Shown here piece after piece: positions 1 through 8,093 of a DNA stretch of 50,564 nt (the stretch's first letter is position 1; each line of letters opens with the position of its first letter). A model generated the notes under the pieces. That model made no database searches. It was not told where the DNA came from and was given only the letters and a program-made list of their open reading frames with translations. The stretch covers positions 1-50,564 of the forward strand of contig DBIN01000053.1 of NCBI GenBank assembly GCA_002296655.1, given 5' to 3'. This stretch comes from Acinetobacter sp. UBA801 (GTDB lineage Bacteria; Pseudomonadota; Gammaproteobacteria; Pseudomonadales; Moraxellaceae). Both the position numbers and the translations under genes were made by a program.

Positions 1-44
1 ATGATAGTGCGTAAGTCCTAGAATATTAAAAATAAAGAACACCA

Positions 45-75
45 AAAAATAAAACCATCAGAAAATGGTTTTATT
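45..75 (-). terminator. Rho-independent terminator after the sspA-sspB operon
   Basis: The inverted repeat AAAACCAT (51-58) / ATGGTTTT (65-72) forms a hairpin. On the minus strand it is followed by a T-rich run (the A-run at 41-53 on the plus strand). It lies just downstream of the minus-strand gene ending at 98, so it probably ends the transcript carrying sspA, sspB and that gene. Confidence 0.6.
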
Positions 76-97
76 GGGGCATAGATAGAAGATTTAT

Positions 98-748
98 TTA
101 AGCGAATAATTGTGTAACGGAACACCATAGAATTGCCAAAATTGCAATTGCAACGATAGGTTCTAGTACTTTAGACCAAGTGGGTACAATTGCTTCTGCA
201 GGCTCAATATTTTGATGATCATCGTGGGTATGTTGTTGAACCATTTGATTAAACTCCTTCATTGATGCCTCTAATGATAGCTCTTCTTGAGGAATTGGTT
301 TAGAACCTTTTAACTCTATTAGATCGTTTGTTGACCAAACCCAATCATCTGCCTGACCAGATAAATGTTCAATTTGACCTAGCAATAATTCACCTAAACC
401 TTTATTACCAAAATTACCCGTTTGATCTAACTGTTTGAGTTCAGTAAGTTGTAAGGCTAAAACTTCGCTAATATTCTGTTCAAGCTCAGTTTTGGAGAGA
501 GGCGACTGATTGTGTGGAGATGTGGTGAGTCGACGTGCAATTTCCTGAATATATAATTCATCTTGATGATCAATTTCTTGATAAAGTTTTTGGTTGTCTT
601 CTCGCCACAAACTGACCAGTTTACCTAAGCTCAGCGCATTGATTTCTTGAATATATTGGTCGCGATCAACAGCATTATATCGTTTCAAAAGCGAGGGCCT
701 TTGAAGTTTAATCTGCGCTGCAAAATATTGTACTAAATCAAAAGCCAT
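98..748 (-). CDS. Hypothetical protein with a C-terminal membrane anchor, in the sspAB operon
   Basis: This 216-residue protein is not recognised as a member of any named family. It is mostly polar and helical, with many Gln, Glu and Leu residues. There is one hydrophobic stretch at the extreme C-terminus (about residues 193-214, starting LEPIVAIAILAILW), which suggests a tail-anchored inner-membrane protein with its bulk in the cytoplasm. No catalytic motif is visible. It starts 16 bp after the sspB stop on the same strand and a terminator follows it, so it is probably co-transcribed with sspA and sspB. That context hints at a role near proteolysis or the stringent/starvation response, but this is inference only. 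Confidence 0.75.
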   Translation of the reverse strand: MAFDLVQYFAAQIKLQRPSLLKRYNAVDRDQYIQEINALSLGKLVSLWREDNQKLYQEIDHQDELYIQEIARRLTTSPHNQSPLSKTELEQNISEVLALQLTELKQLDQTGNFGNKGLGELLLGQIEHLSGQADDWVWSTNDLIELKGSKPIPQEELSLEASMKEFNQMVQQHTHDDHQNIEPAEAIVPTWSKVLEPIVAIAILAILWCSVTQLFA

Positions 749-764
749 TCACTACTCCATTGTT

Positions 765-1193
765 TTAATCTAATAATCTAAGGCTTGGTTTTTTCTTAGT
801 TTGTTCGGTTTTATCTTCAGTCTTTGATTCTAAAGTATCTTGATCATTTTGGATATGTGCATACTCACTTGGATCAAAGAATAAGCCTTGTCCATTCTCT
901 CTTGCATAGATACCCAAAACGGCATTCATAGGTACATATAAGTCGCGTGATACGCCACCAAAGCGTGCAGAGAAGGTGATAGCATCATTGCTCATGTGTA
1001 AGGCATGTACTGCATGTGGAACGATATTTAGGACAATTTGACCATCTTGAATAAATTGTTCAGGAACAAGCGTATTCGGCTGTGTGGCATCGACCAATAA
1101 ATGTGGTGTGAGTTGGTTATCACAAATCCATTCATAAATTGCGCGGGCTAAATAAGGACGGGTTGGACTTAAATTGATTTCAGATTCAGACAT
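765..1193 (-). CDS. sspB: ClpXP protease specificity-enhancing factor SspB
   Basis: SspB is a dimeric adaptor that binds ssrA-tagged proteins released from stalled ribosomes and delivers them to the ClpXP protease. The 142-residue protein has the family layout. The N-terminal substrate-binding domain (about 1-110) opens with TRPYLARAIYEW and contains the ARFGGVSRDLYVP strand. A charged linker follows, and the last residues KKKPSLRLLD match the short ClpX-binding tail seen at the end of SspB proteins. It lies 10 bp downstream of sspA on the same strand, the usual sspA-sspB operon. Start and length agree with the family. Confidence 0.95.
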   Translation of the reverse strand: MSESEINLSPTRPYLARAIYEWICDNQLTPHLLVDATQPNTLVPEQFIQDGQIVLNIVPHAVHALHMSNDAITFSARFGGVSRDLYVPMNAVLGIYARENGQGLFFDPSEYAHIQNDQDTLESKTEDKTEQTKKKPSLRLLD

Positions 1194-1203
1194 AATATGC
1201 TCT

Positions 1204-1857
1204 TTAGGTATGAATTAAAAATTCTTGATAGTGATTTTTTTCTTGTAAAGTCATTGCTTGTGTAAAAGTGGGGCGTGAAAAAACCCGCTGACAATACAGG
1301 AAAAACGGACGACAGTGTTGTTTGGGTAATTCTATACCCATGGCTTTTAGCCGTATAAATAAGGGTGCCAGCATGCAATCTAAAATGCTGAAATTTTCCG
1401 ACATGAAATAAGGATAATGCTGAAATAATGGCGTTAGTGAAATGAGTGTATCACGTAATTTTTTTTGTGCTGCGCGCTGTGCTGTATGATCTAAGCTGTC
1501 AGGATGACGTAGCATCTGATCGGCAAGTTTGAACCAGTCTTGCTCAAAACGCCAAATATATTGACGTTGTTCTGCTCGTGGCATAGGTGCGTCGGCATAG
1601 AGTTTATTTTGTCGATAACGATCATCCAGATATTCTGAAATAATCGCAGTATTAAAGAGTTTTAAATCATTTTCTAGCAGCATTGGAAGTTGATTATACG
1701 GATTTAGGCTTGCAAAGTCTTCATCTTCATAATCGACTAAAATCAGTTGATATTTGATTTGTTTTTCGGCAAGAACGTAACGAATCCAATGAGAGCGAAA
1801 GTCGTCCGCATGACTATAGAGGGTAATGCCTTGTAAGGGTGCGTTCTCGACTGACAT
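1204..1857 (-). CDS. sspA: Stringent starvation protein A (SspA), GST-fold RNA polymerase-associated protein
   Basis: SspA has a glutathione-S-transferase fold without known GST activity. In enterobacteria it binds RNA polymerase and affects transcription under starvation and acid stress. The protein begins MSVENAPLQGITLYSHADDF, giving 217 residues. I chose the ATG at 1857 over one six codons upstream because the thioredoxin-like domain follows directly. The N-terminal half (about 10-85) carries the thioredoxin fold with NPYNQLPMLLENDLKLFNT, the cis-Pro and substrate-loop region. The rest is the helical C-terminal domain. It is the first gene of the sspA-sspB operon and is separated from rpsI by a terminator. 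Confidence 0.93.
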   Translation of the reverse strand: MSVENAPLQGITLYSHADDFRSHWIRYVLAEKQIKYQLILVDYEDEDFASLNPYNQLPMLLENDLKLFNTAIISEYLDDRYRQNKLYADAPMPRAEQRQYIWRFEQDWFKLADQMLRHPDSLDHTAQRAAQKKLRDTLISLTPLFQHYPYFMSENFSILDCMLAPLFIRLKAMGIELPKQHCRPFFLYCQRVFSRPTFTQAMTLQEKNHYQEFLIHT

Positions 1858-2052
1858 AATCCGAAATAAAACCAAATGAATAGAATAGGATACTAAACTT
1901 AGTCACTAAAATCACCCAGCAAAGCTGATAAAAGTGTATGAGATATTTGTTGATCGATTTTTCAGTTTTTGTGCTGTAATTAATTTCGGTTTTGGGATGT
2001 GTGAATCTGAATTGTCTATGAGGCTTAAAATGCTCAGCTAGTCGATTTGCAT

Positions 2053-2083
2053 AAAAAAGCCTTGGAAAATCCAAGGCTTTTTG
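2053..2083 (-). terminator. Rho-independent terminator of rplM-rpsI
   Basis: The stem AAAAAGCCTTGG (2054-2065) pairs with CCAAGGCTTTTT (2071-2082) around a 5-nt loop and is followed by a T-run on either strand. It sits 21 bp beyond the rpsI stop on the minus strand and separates the ribosomal-protein operon from sspA. Confidence 0.85.
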
Positions 2084-2103
2084 TGTCCGATTCGGTAAAC
2101 GAA

Positions 2104-2490
2104 TTAACGTTTAGAGAATTGTGGACGTTTACGAGCTTTACGTAAACCAAGTTTCTTACGTTCAACTTCACGAGCGTCACGAGTAACGAAACCAGCTTGA
2201 CGAAGAGCAGGTTTTAAAGTGTCGTCAGATGCGATCAATGCACGAGTAATACCGTGACGGATTGCACCAGCTTGACCACCAATACCACCACCAGCAACAG
2301 TGATGTAAAGGTCATATTTTTCAGTAGCTTCAAGAAGCTCTAATGGTTGACGTACGATCATACGAGCAGTTTCACGGCCGAAATATTGCTCAAGAGTACG
2401 GTTGTTAATTACGAGTTTACCTGTACCAGCTGATAAGAAAACACGTGCAGTTGCGGTCTTACGGCGACCTGTACCATAGTTAGTAGCCAT
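2104..2490 (-). CDS. rpsI: 30S ribosomal protein S9
   Basis: S9 (uS9) is a small-subunit protein whose extended C-terminal tail reaches the P-site tRNA. The 128 residues show the family signatures: [16 protein letters not shown] at the start, [19 protein letters not shown] in the middle, and the basic tail ending [11 protein letters not shown], the strongly conserved C-terminus. It lies 12 bp after rplM on the same strand, the standard rplM-rpsI operon, and a terminator follows it. Confidence 0.98.
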   Translation of the reverse strand: MATNYGTGRRKTATARVFLSAGTGKLVINNRTLEQYFGRETARMIVRQPLELLEATEKYDLYITVAGGGIGGQAGAIRHGITRALIASDDTLKPALRQAGFVTRDAREVERKKLGLRKARKRPQFSKR

Positions 2491-2502
2491 GTGCTGTATC
2501 CC

Positions 2503-2931
2503 TTAGATGTCCAAAACTTGTGGCTGTTGAGCTGTGTGAGGATGCTCAGCACCAGCGTACACTTTCATTTTCTTGATCATAGCATAACCAAGAGGACCTT
2601 TTGGCAACATGCCTTTTACTGCACGTTGGAAGATTTCTTCTGGTTTGTGAGCAACTAATTTCTCAAAATTAGTTTCACGGATACCACCAGGGAAACCAGT
2701 GTGGCGATAGTATTTCTTGTCAAGTGATTTGTTACCCGTCACTTGAACTTGCTCAGCATTGATGACAACGATGTAGTCGCCAGTGTCAACGTGAGGAGTA
2801 TAAGAAGTCTTGTGCTTACCGCGTAAACGACGTGCGATTTCTGTCGCAAGGCGACCTAGAGTTTTGCCAGAAGCATCAACAACGTACCAGTCGTGTTGAA
2901 CTTCAGCTGGCTTAGCGCTGAGAGTTTTCAT
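2503..2931 (-). CDS. rplM: 50S ribosomal protein L13
   Basis: L13 (uL13) is an early-assembly protein of the large subunit. The 142-residue length is typical. The signatures [36 protein letters not shown] and [22 protein letters not shown] are all present. It is the first gene of the rplM-rpsI operon. Its 5' leader contains a hairpin at 2955-2980 that could serve autoregulation, listed separately. Confidence 0.98.
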   Translation of the reverse strand: MKTLSAKPAEVQHDWYVVDASGKTLGRLATEIARRLRGKHKTSYTPHVDTGDYIVVINAEQVQVTGNKSLDKKYYRHTGFPGGIRETNFEKLVAHKPEEIFQRAVKGMLPKGPLGYAMIKKMKVYAGAEHPHTAQQPQVLDI

Positions 2932-2949
2932 TAAACCACTACCTATTAT

Positions 2950-2985
2950 AGTTGGTTTGGACTATGGAAGCTGTCCAAACAAAAA
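2950..2985 (-). promoter_or_regulatory. Hairpin in the rplM 5' leader, candidate L13 autoregulatory element
   Basis: On the minus strand GTTTGGAC and GTCCAAAC (2973-2980 and 2955-2962 on the plus strand) form an 8-bp perfect stem with a 10-nt loop, 24 nt upstream of the rplM ATG. The hairpin has no T-run, so it is not a simple terminator. Leader hairpins upstream of rplM are known targets of L13 feedback in other gammaproteobacteria. Assigning that role here is inference from position and shape. Confidence 0.45.
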
Positions 2986-3199
2986 GGAGTCCGAATTCTA
3001 CCTGAGAATGGGTGGAACTACAATGGAGAATTCACATTTTAAGCGCTATATTTTACCAATCTTGGCTGTAAAAGAAAAGTTGAATTAATTTTGCAGATTC
3101 AAGATTAAAAAGCCCAGATTTATGCGGTTTTAAATCACCTTGTACAGGCTTCAAACTAAAATTTCTAGCATTCAATATTAAAACAAGAATGGGAGAAAG

Positions 3200-3585
3200 G
3201 ATGTCACCAGATTCGCACTCAGAAATACATCAATGAGTTGATTTAACTATTTCTAAACGCATTAAAATTATTGCGGGATGTTTTATTGCATTGCTCAGTG
3301 TCTACACGTTGATTTTGCTACGATTAGGTGCTGTATATGGTGTGGATGTGTTTAGCATACAATAGCTGTATTCAATGTCATCCATTTAACATTCTTCCCA
3401 TTTTTATGTTATAGCGGAGACGGAATCATATTGTTGTGCTTAGCAGACACCCAATATCGGATGGTGTTAATAATCACAAAAAAATTGATGATGGGTTGCT
3501 ATTCGCTGTTGCTGTGATCGCTATTTCTGAATGGGCGTATGTGCAAGGGATTTCACTCTCGATTTATCTTGGACTGGAATAAAAC
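3200..3585 (+). pseudogene. Decayed membrane-transporter remnant (possible EamA/DMT family)
   Basis: No intact gene lies between rplM and pdxA, but plus-strand frames here carry protein-like pieces broken by stops. One begins MSPDSHSEIHQ near 3201. The next reads KRIKIIAGCFIALLSVYTLI, followed by LLRLGAVYGVDVFSIQ and a stop at about 3363. A third, near 3487-3580, reads DDGLLFAVAVIAISEWAYVQGISLSIYLGLE and then stops (two consecutive 20-residue-or-shorter segments: DDGLLFAVAVIAISEW, then AYVQGISLSIYLGLE). The last piece resembles the W-x-Y-V-x-G-x-x-LS-x-x-LG segment of EamA drug/metabolite transporters. Hydrophobicity and codon-like spacing support a former membrane-protein gene, while the family is a guess. 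Confidence 0.35.
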
Positions 3586-3645
3586 AATCATCTAAGTTGG
3601 CGTTATACTTTAAGCATCCTTAGATAAATTTGGATTGAGCATTTT

Positions 3646-4614
3646 ATGCGACCTTTATATGTCACCAGTGGTGAACCTGCAGGTATTGGACCTGATATTT
3701 GCCTTAGTCTGGCAGATCGACAAGATGAACGTCCAATTGTGGTATTGGCTGATCATCAATTATTAGAACAACGTGCCGAAATTCTAAACCAAAAAGTCGA
3801 ATTGATTGAATATTCAGGTCAGCAACAGCCTGCAGCGCTTGGACAGTTATATGTTGAGCATGTACCTTTGGCTGTAGATGTTGAATTAGGGCATTTAAAT
3901 GCACAAAATGCATCTTATGTGTTAGAGCAATTACATCGTTCTGCATCGTATGCCATGACGGGTAAAAGTTTCGGTGTTGCGACAGCGCCAGTGCAAAAAT
4001 CGATTATTAATGAAGCGGGCATTTCGTTTAGTGGACATACTGAATATTATCAGGAGTTTGCAGGTGTAGAACGTGTGGTGATGATGTTGGCGACTAAAAC
4101 GCTACGTGTTGCCCTCGTAACAACGCATTTACCGTTACGTGCAGTCGCAGATGCGATTAGCAAAACCCGTTTGCAGCAGGTGATTGATATTTTGCTGTAC
4201 GATCTCAAAAGCAAATTTAAAATTGAACATCCTAAAGTATTGGTCTGTGGTTTGAACCCGCATGCGGGCGAAGATGGTTATTTAGGCATGGAAGAAATTG
4301 AGGTGATTAATCCTGTGCTGCAAAATTACCGTAATCGCGGTGAAAATATTAGTTTAAGTTTGCCTGCAGATACGTTGTTTACCCCAGAAAATTTAAAAGA
4401 TGCCGATGCAGTTTTAGCGATGTATCACGATCAGGGTTTACCTGTGTTAAAATCTCAGGGCTTTGGTGAAGCAATTAATATTACTTTAGGCTTACCGTTT
4501 ATTCGCACTTCAGTCGATCACGGCACAGCGCTCTCCCTCGCAGGTACAGGACTTGCGAAAAGTTCTAGCTTGCATGTTGCTGTCGATTTAGCGCTGGATT
4601 TAGCACGTTCATAA
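3646..4614 (+). CDS. pdxA: 4-hydroxythreonine-4-phosphate dehydrogenase
   Basis: PdxA oxidises 4-phospho-hydroxythreonine with NAD in the DXP-dependent route to pyridoxal 5'-phosphate. The 322-residue protein begins [20 protein letters not shown], the typical PdxA opening. The metal-binding histidines are visible in SGHTEYY (His131), in [13 protein letters not shown] and in [12 protein letters not shown]. The end [17 protein letters not shown] is also characteristic. It is first in a compact plus-strand group with rsmA (19 bp gap) and apaH, an arrangement found in many proteobacteria. Confidence 0.97.
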   Translation: MRPLYVTSGEPAGIGPDICLSLADRQDERPIVVLADHQLLEQRAEILNQKVELIEYSGQQQPAALGQLYVEHVPLAVDVELGHLNAQNASYVLEQLHRSASYAMTGKSFGVATAPVQKSIINEAGISFSGHTEYYQEFAGVERVVMMLATKTLRVALVTTHLPLRAVADAISKTRLQQVIDILLYDLKSKFKIEHPKVLVCGLNPHAGEDGYLGMEEIEVINPVLQNYRNRGENISLSLPADTLFTPENLKDADAVLAMYHDQGLPVLKSQGFGEAINITLGLPFIRTSVDHGTALSLAGTGLAKSSSLHVAVDLALDLARS

Positions 4615-4633
4615 TTTCAGCTTGGAAATCTTT

Positions 4634-5446
4634 ATGTATCAAATTAATGCCCTAAACCCAAAGGAAGAAGGGCATCAGGCTCGTAAACGCTTTGGTCAAA
4701 ACTTTTTGCATGATCAAGGTGTGATTGCCAAAATTGTTCGCTCAGTGAACCCGCGTCCAGGCGATAATATTGTCGAGATTGGACCTGGTTTAGCGGCATT
4801 GACCTCGCCTTTAATTGGTGAGTGTGATGCTTTGACTGTGGTGGAGTTAGACCGTGATTTGGCTGCAGGTTTACCAGGACGTGTGCCACATCCTGAGCGT
4901 TTAACCATTGTAGAAAGTGATGCGCTGAAATACGATTTTAGTGAATTATTTGCTGAAGGCCGTCCTTTACGTGTGGTTGGAAACTTGCCGTATAACATTT
5001 CGACGCCGCTTTTGTTTCATCTCTTAGAGTTTGGTGACAAAGTTAAAGACATGCACTTTATGCTGCAAAAAGAAGTGGTAGATCGCATCACAGCTGAACC
5101 CAATACCAAAGAATATGGGCGTTTATCGGTGATGATGCAATATTACTGTAAGCCAACTTTCTTGTTTGAAGTGCCACCTGGTGCATTTAACCCACCGCCT
5201 AAAGTGACTTCTGCGGTATTTCGCTTAGAACCCTATGCAACCAAACCAATTATTGCCAAAGATGAAAAAGCATTGGCACGTTTGGTGTCGCATGTCTTTA
5301 CCCAGCGTCGTAAAACATTGCGCAATAGCTTAAAAGGCATGTTGGCTGAAGATGCATTTGAACGTGCAGGGGTAGACCCAATGGCTCGTCCTGAAACTTT
5401 AAGCTTGAGTGCATTTGTCGCATTGGCAGATCAGATGGTGAATTAA
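4634..5446 (+). CDS. rsmA: 16S rRNA (adenine1518/1519-N6)-dimethyltransferase RsmA (KsgA)
   Basis: RsmA dimethylates two adjacent adenines in the 3' terminal helix of 16S rRNA late in 30S assembly. Motifs visible are [10 protein letters not shown] at the N-terminus, the SAM-binding [12 protein letters not shown], the catalytic NLPYNIST and [16 protein letters not shown]. The reading frame can be opened from a TTG at 4622, but the ATG at 4634 ([13 protein letters not shown]) is the more likely start and gives 270 residues. The stop overlaps the apaH start by one base (TAATG), so the two are translationally linked. Confidence 0.96.
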   Translation: MYQINALNPKEEGHQARKRFGQNFLHDQGVIAKIVRSVNPRPGDNIVEIGPGLAALTSPLIGECDALTVVELDRDLAAGLPGRVPHPERLTIVESDALKYDFSELFAEGRPLRVVGNLPYNISTPLLFHLLEFGDKVKDMHFMLQKEVVDRITAEPNTKEYGRLSVMMQYYCKPTFLFEVPPGAFNPPPKVTSAVFRLEPYATKPIIAKDEKALARLVSHVFTQRRKTLRNSLKGMLAEDAFERAGVDPMARPETLSLSAFVALADQMVN

Positions 5447-6294
5447 TGGCAGCAATTCGATACAACTATGTCATTGGTGATGTTCAGGGCTGCTTTGAAG
5501 CCTTGAAACTGTTATTAAAAGAAATACAGTTCGATCCCGATCAAGATTTTATTTGGTTTGCAGGCGACTTGGTGGCGCGGGGTGAAAACTCGGTAGGTGC
5601 TTTGCGTTTTATTAAAAAACTGGTGGATCGTGGCGTTGCGGCAACGGTGTTAGGCAATCACGATTTAACCTTGTTGGCAGGCGCACGTGGCTTAAAGAAA
5701 ATCAAAGCGCAAGACAACACGCTTGATGTGATTGATGCAATTGATAGTGATGAGTTGATTGACTGGTTACGAAAACAACCTTTGTGTCTTTTCCCGAATG
5801 CAAACACCATTTTAACTCATGCAGGCATTCCACATATTTGGGATGCGGAACAAACCGCAGCTTTGGCAAAAGAGGTTGAGGCGGTGATTGGGCATGATGA
5901 CTTTGAGGTGGTGGATGCATTTTTAAAGGAAATGTATGGGGCTGAACCTACAGTTTGGTCGGATGATTTAACGGGACATGCGCGTTTACGTTGTATTACC
6001 AATTATTTGACCCGTATGCGTTTAGCCAATTTGCAGGGTGGTTTGGAGTTCAGCTTTAAAGATGCCTTAGATGACCCGATGCCAGAAGGTTTTAAACCGT
6101 GGTTTGAATATCCATCTTTAGCTGCGCAAACACATCAAATCGTATTTGGTCATTGGGCGGCATTGCAAGGGAAAAGGGTAGCCGACAATATTCAAAATGT
6201 GGATGGCGGTTGTGTGTGGGGCAATCAGCTCATGGCGTATCGTTTGGAAGATCAGCAATTGTTTGCAGTGGATAATCCGCTGGCAGAATGGTAA
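5446..6294 (+). CDS. apaH: Symmetrical bis(5'-nucleosyl)-tetraphosphatase ApaH
   Basis: ApaH cleaves diadenosine tetraphosphate (Ap4A) to two ADP and also acts on Np4-capped RNA. It is a metallophosphoesterase of 282 residues, normal for the family. The metal-ligand blocks are in order: GDVQGC near residue 12, GDLVARGENS, LGNHDLTLL and LTHAGIPHIWD, then FGHWAALQG near the end. Its ATG overlaps the rsmA stop. A hairpin after the stop separates it from the convergent DUF2147 genes. Confidence 0.96.
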   Translation: MAAIRYNYVIGDVQGCFEALKLLLKEIQFDPDQDFIWFAGDLVARGENSVGALRFIKKLVDRGVAATVLGNHDLTLLAGARGLKKIKAQDNTLDVIDAIDSDELIDWLRKQPLCLFPNANTILTHAGIPHIWDAEQTAALAKEVEAVIGHDDFEVVDAFLKEMYGAEPTVWSDDLTGHARLRCITNYLTRMRLANLQGGLEFSFKDALDDPMPEGFKPWFEYPSLAAQTHQIVFGHWAALQGKRVADNIQNVDGGCVWGNQLMAYRLEDQQLFAVDNPLAEW

Positions 6295-6337
6295 CAATAC
6301 TTTATCTTTATAATTTGAAAATGTGATCTCGAAATGA

Positions 6338-6368
6338 AAACAGCCACCTATTAAAGTGGCTATTTTTA
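6338..6368. terminator. Bidirectional terminator between apaH and the DUF2147 genes
   Basis: AGCCAC (6342-6347) pairs with GTGGCT (6356-6361) with an 8-nt loop. There is an A-rich flank on the left and a T-run on the right. It lies between two convergent genes and could serve both. Confidence 0.65.
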
Positions 6369-6377
6369 TCTTGAATT

Positions 6378-6830
6378 TTATTGAATCCGAATCCAAGTTT
6401 GGCTGCGACCTAGTGTAGATACCCCCATATAAGCGCGCAAAGTCAAGCGCTTACCTGTCGAGTTGAGGCGAATTTTTGCATCGTAAATACGACCTGCCAA
6501 TGGATCAATTACGCGTCCTTTTTCGTAATTATTGCTGTCTTTGACTTGTTGTAAGCCTTTTAAAATGTCCATCCCTAAAATAGGTTGGTTAGTATAGGGC
6601 GCTGGGCATTTATTACAGAGTTCACGTGGGGTATAACCTGGACGTGGAGTTACTTTAATAATTTTACCCGTATAGGTTTGATTGGCTTCTTTACGAATTT
6701 CGATGACAGCTTTGGGTGAGCCTGTTTTATCATCAATTTGTTGCCAAGTGCCCGTTAAATCTTGTGCCATCGCCAAAGTGCTAAGGCTGCCGAAGATGAC
6801 GGCTATTCCTAAAGCCAATTTTTGAATCAT
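6378..6830 (-). CDS. DUF2147 family periplasmic protein (copy 1)
   Basis: This 150-residue secreted protein has a signal peptide ending near ALAMAQ (residue 22) followed by a single DUF2147 domain. Shared landmarks are GTWQQIDDKTGSPKAVIEI, YTGKIIKVTPRPGYTP, a C-x2-C pair in CNKCPAPYTNQP, ILGMDILKGL and the end RSQTWIRIQ. The Cys pair could form a disulfide or bind metal in the periplasm. Two close paralogues lie directly upstream on the same strand, a local gene family expansion. DUF2147 has no established biochemical activity. Confidence 0.9.
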   Translation of the reverse strand: MIQKLALGIAVIFGSLSTLAMAQDLTGTWQQIDDKTGSPKAVIEIRKEANQTYTGKIIKVTPRPGYTPRELCNKCPAPYTNQPILGMDILKGLQQVKDSNNYEKGRVIDPLAGRIYDAKIRLNSTGKRLTLRAYMGVSTLGRSQTWIRIQ

Positions 6831-6938
6831 TTTATTTCCCTTACTCGGTCTTTGCGGCTAGTCTAATCTCTGAATAGGGCTTGAACAAAGCCCTGAGGAT
6901 CTTGAAAAAATGACCGATGCGGCACTTTGAGTTAGATT

Positions 6939-7382
6939 TTATTGACGAATCCACGTTTGTGTCCGACCAATGGCTGAAATTCCGACGTAACCACGTAAAG
7001 TGAGACGTTTATTGTTAGACGCTAAACGACCTTTCAGGCTATACATTTTGCCTGTAAGTGGATCTAAAATACGTCCATCTGCATAGTTGTTATTTTCCAC
7101 ATGCTTTAAGCCATGAATAATTTCCAACCCCACCAAAGGTTTGTTGGTATAAGGCGCAGGACAATTGACACACATGGTTTTTGGGGTATAGCCTGGTCTT
7201 GGTGTGACTTTGATAATTTTACCAGTAAAGCTGCCATTTTCAGCCTGAGTAATTTCAATCAGTGCTTTGGGTGAGCCTGTTTTGTCATCAATACTTTGCC
7301 AGATACCCGTTAGGTCTGCAGCAAACGCTGAGCCACTGAATATTAAGCTTGCAAATACACCCATCCATACATTTTTCTTCAT
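6939..7382 (-). CDS. DUF2147 family periplasmic protein (copy 2)
   Basis: This is a 147-residue paralogue of the neighbouring copies. The signal peptide MKKNVWMGVFASLIFSGSAFA is followed by ADLTGIWQSIDDKTGSPKAL, then GKIIKVTPRPGYTPKTMCVN. The Cys pair is kept (CVNCPAPYTNKP), and the protein ends GRTQTWIRQ. It differs from copies 1 and 3 mainly in the signal peptide and in the loop around residues 95-115. It lies 108 bp from copy 1 and 178 bp from copy 3, far enough for separate promoters. Confidence 0.9.
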   Translation of the reverse strand: MKKNVWMGVFASLIFSGSAFAADLTGIWQSIDDKTGSPKALIEITQAENGSFTGKIIKVTPRPGYTPKTMCVNCPAPYTNKPLVGLEIIHGLKHVENNNYADGRILDPLTGKMYSLKGRLASNNKRLTLRGYVGISAIGRTQTWIRQ

Positions 7383-7507
7383 ATCATTCCTTTATTTGCC
7401 AAAATTGATCACAGAGGTTAATTTAAGATATAAAGCGAGTTGTGGTAGGAGTCAAGCGGTTTGAGAGAAAGTGAATCTTAAAGTTGCAACTAAAATGTTG
7501 GAAAAGC

Positions 7508-7542
7508 AATAAAAAATGCCACGAACGTGTGGCATTTTAAGT
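7508..7542 (-). terminator. Terminator downstream of DUF2147 copy 3
   Basis: AAAATGCCAC (7513-7522) and GTGGCATTTT (7529-7538) form a perfect 10-bp stem with a short loop and a T-run on the minus strand. It follows the stop of copy 3 (7561), suggesting that copy 3 is its own transcription unit rather than part of an operon with copy 2. Confidence 0.8.
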
Positions 7543-7560
7543 GAAAAGTAAAGTGATTAA

Positions 7561-8007
7561 TTATTCGCTTTTAATCCAAGTTTGGCTGCGTCCTAAAGCT
7601 GACACACCGACATAACCGCGCATGGTCAAACGCTTACCGTTGCTGCTTAATTTGGCTTTGGTGCTGTAAATATTGCCGCTTAATGGGTCAATGATTTTTC
7701 CACCAGAGTAGTTCGTGCCACCTGTATGTTTTAAGCCTTTGAGTACATCCATGCCTAAAATAGGTTGGTTAGTATAAGGTGCAGGACAGTTGATACAGGT
7801 ATCTTTAGGAGTATAGCCAGGACGAGGGGTAACTTTGACAATTTTAGCTGTATAGGTGCCATTGGCTTCCTGACGAATTTCTAAAATTGCTTTAGATGAA
7901 CCCGTCTTATCGTCAATGTTTTTCCAAGTTCCTGTAATATCTTGGGCCAGCGCAAAACTACCTAACGCTGAGCAGATTAAAGCAACGGTGAGTTTCATCT
8001 TGACCAT
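7561..8007 (-). CDS. DUF2147 family periplasmic protein (copy 3)
   Basis: This is the third paralogue, 148 residues from the ATG at 8007 (MVKMKLTVALICSALGSFAL). That start has a good ribosome-binding site (AAGGAA about 9 nt upstream on the minus strand) and gives a clean signal peptide. A longer reading to 8133 would overlap lrgB and add a non-signal-like extension. The mature part has DITGTWKNIDDKTGSSKAIL, KVTPRPGYTPKDTC, the Cys pair CINCPAPYTNQP and the end GRSQTWIKSE. The order along the strand is lrgA, lrgB, copy 3, copy 2, copy 1. Confidence 0.9.
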   Translation of the reverse strand: MVKMKLTVALICSALGSFALAQDITGTWKNIDDKTGSSKAILEIRQEANGTYTAKIVKVTPRPGYTPKDTCINCPAPYTNQPILGMDVLKGLKHTGGTNYSGGKIIDPLSGNIYSTKAKLSSNGKRLTMRGYVGVSALGRSQTWIKSE

Positions 8008-8093
8008 GTTCAATGTTCCTTCATTTCGCAAACTGGATATTTCATAATAAATAGAAAGTGAAATTGTCACAATGTGAAAAAGTGATTGCTCAG

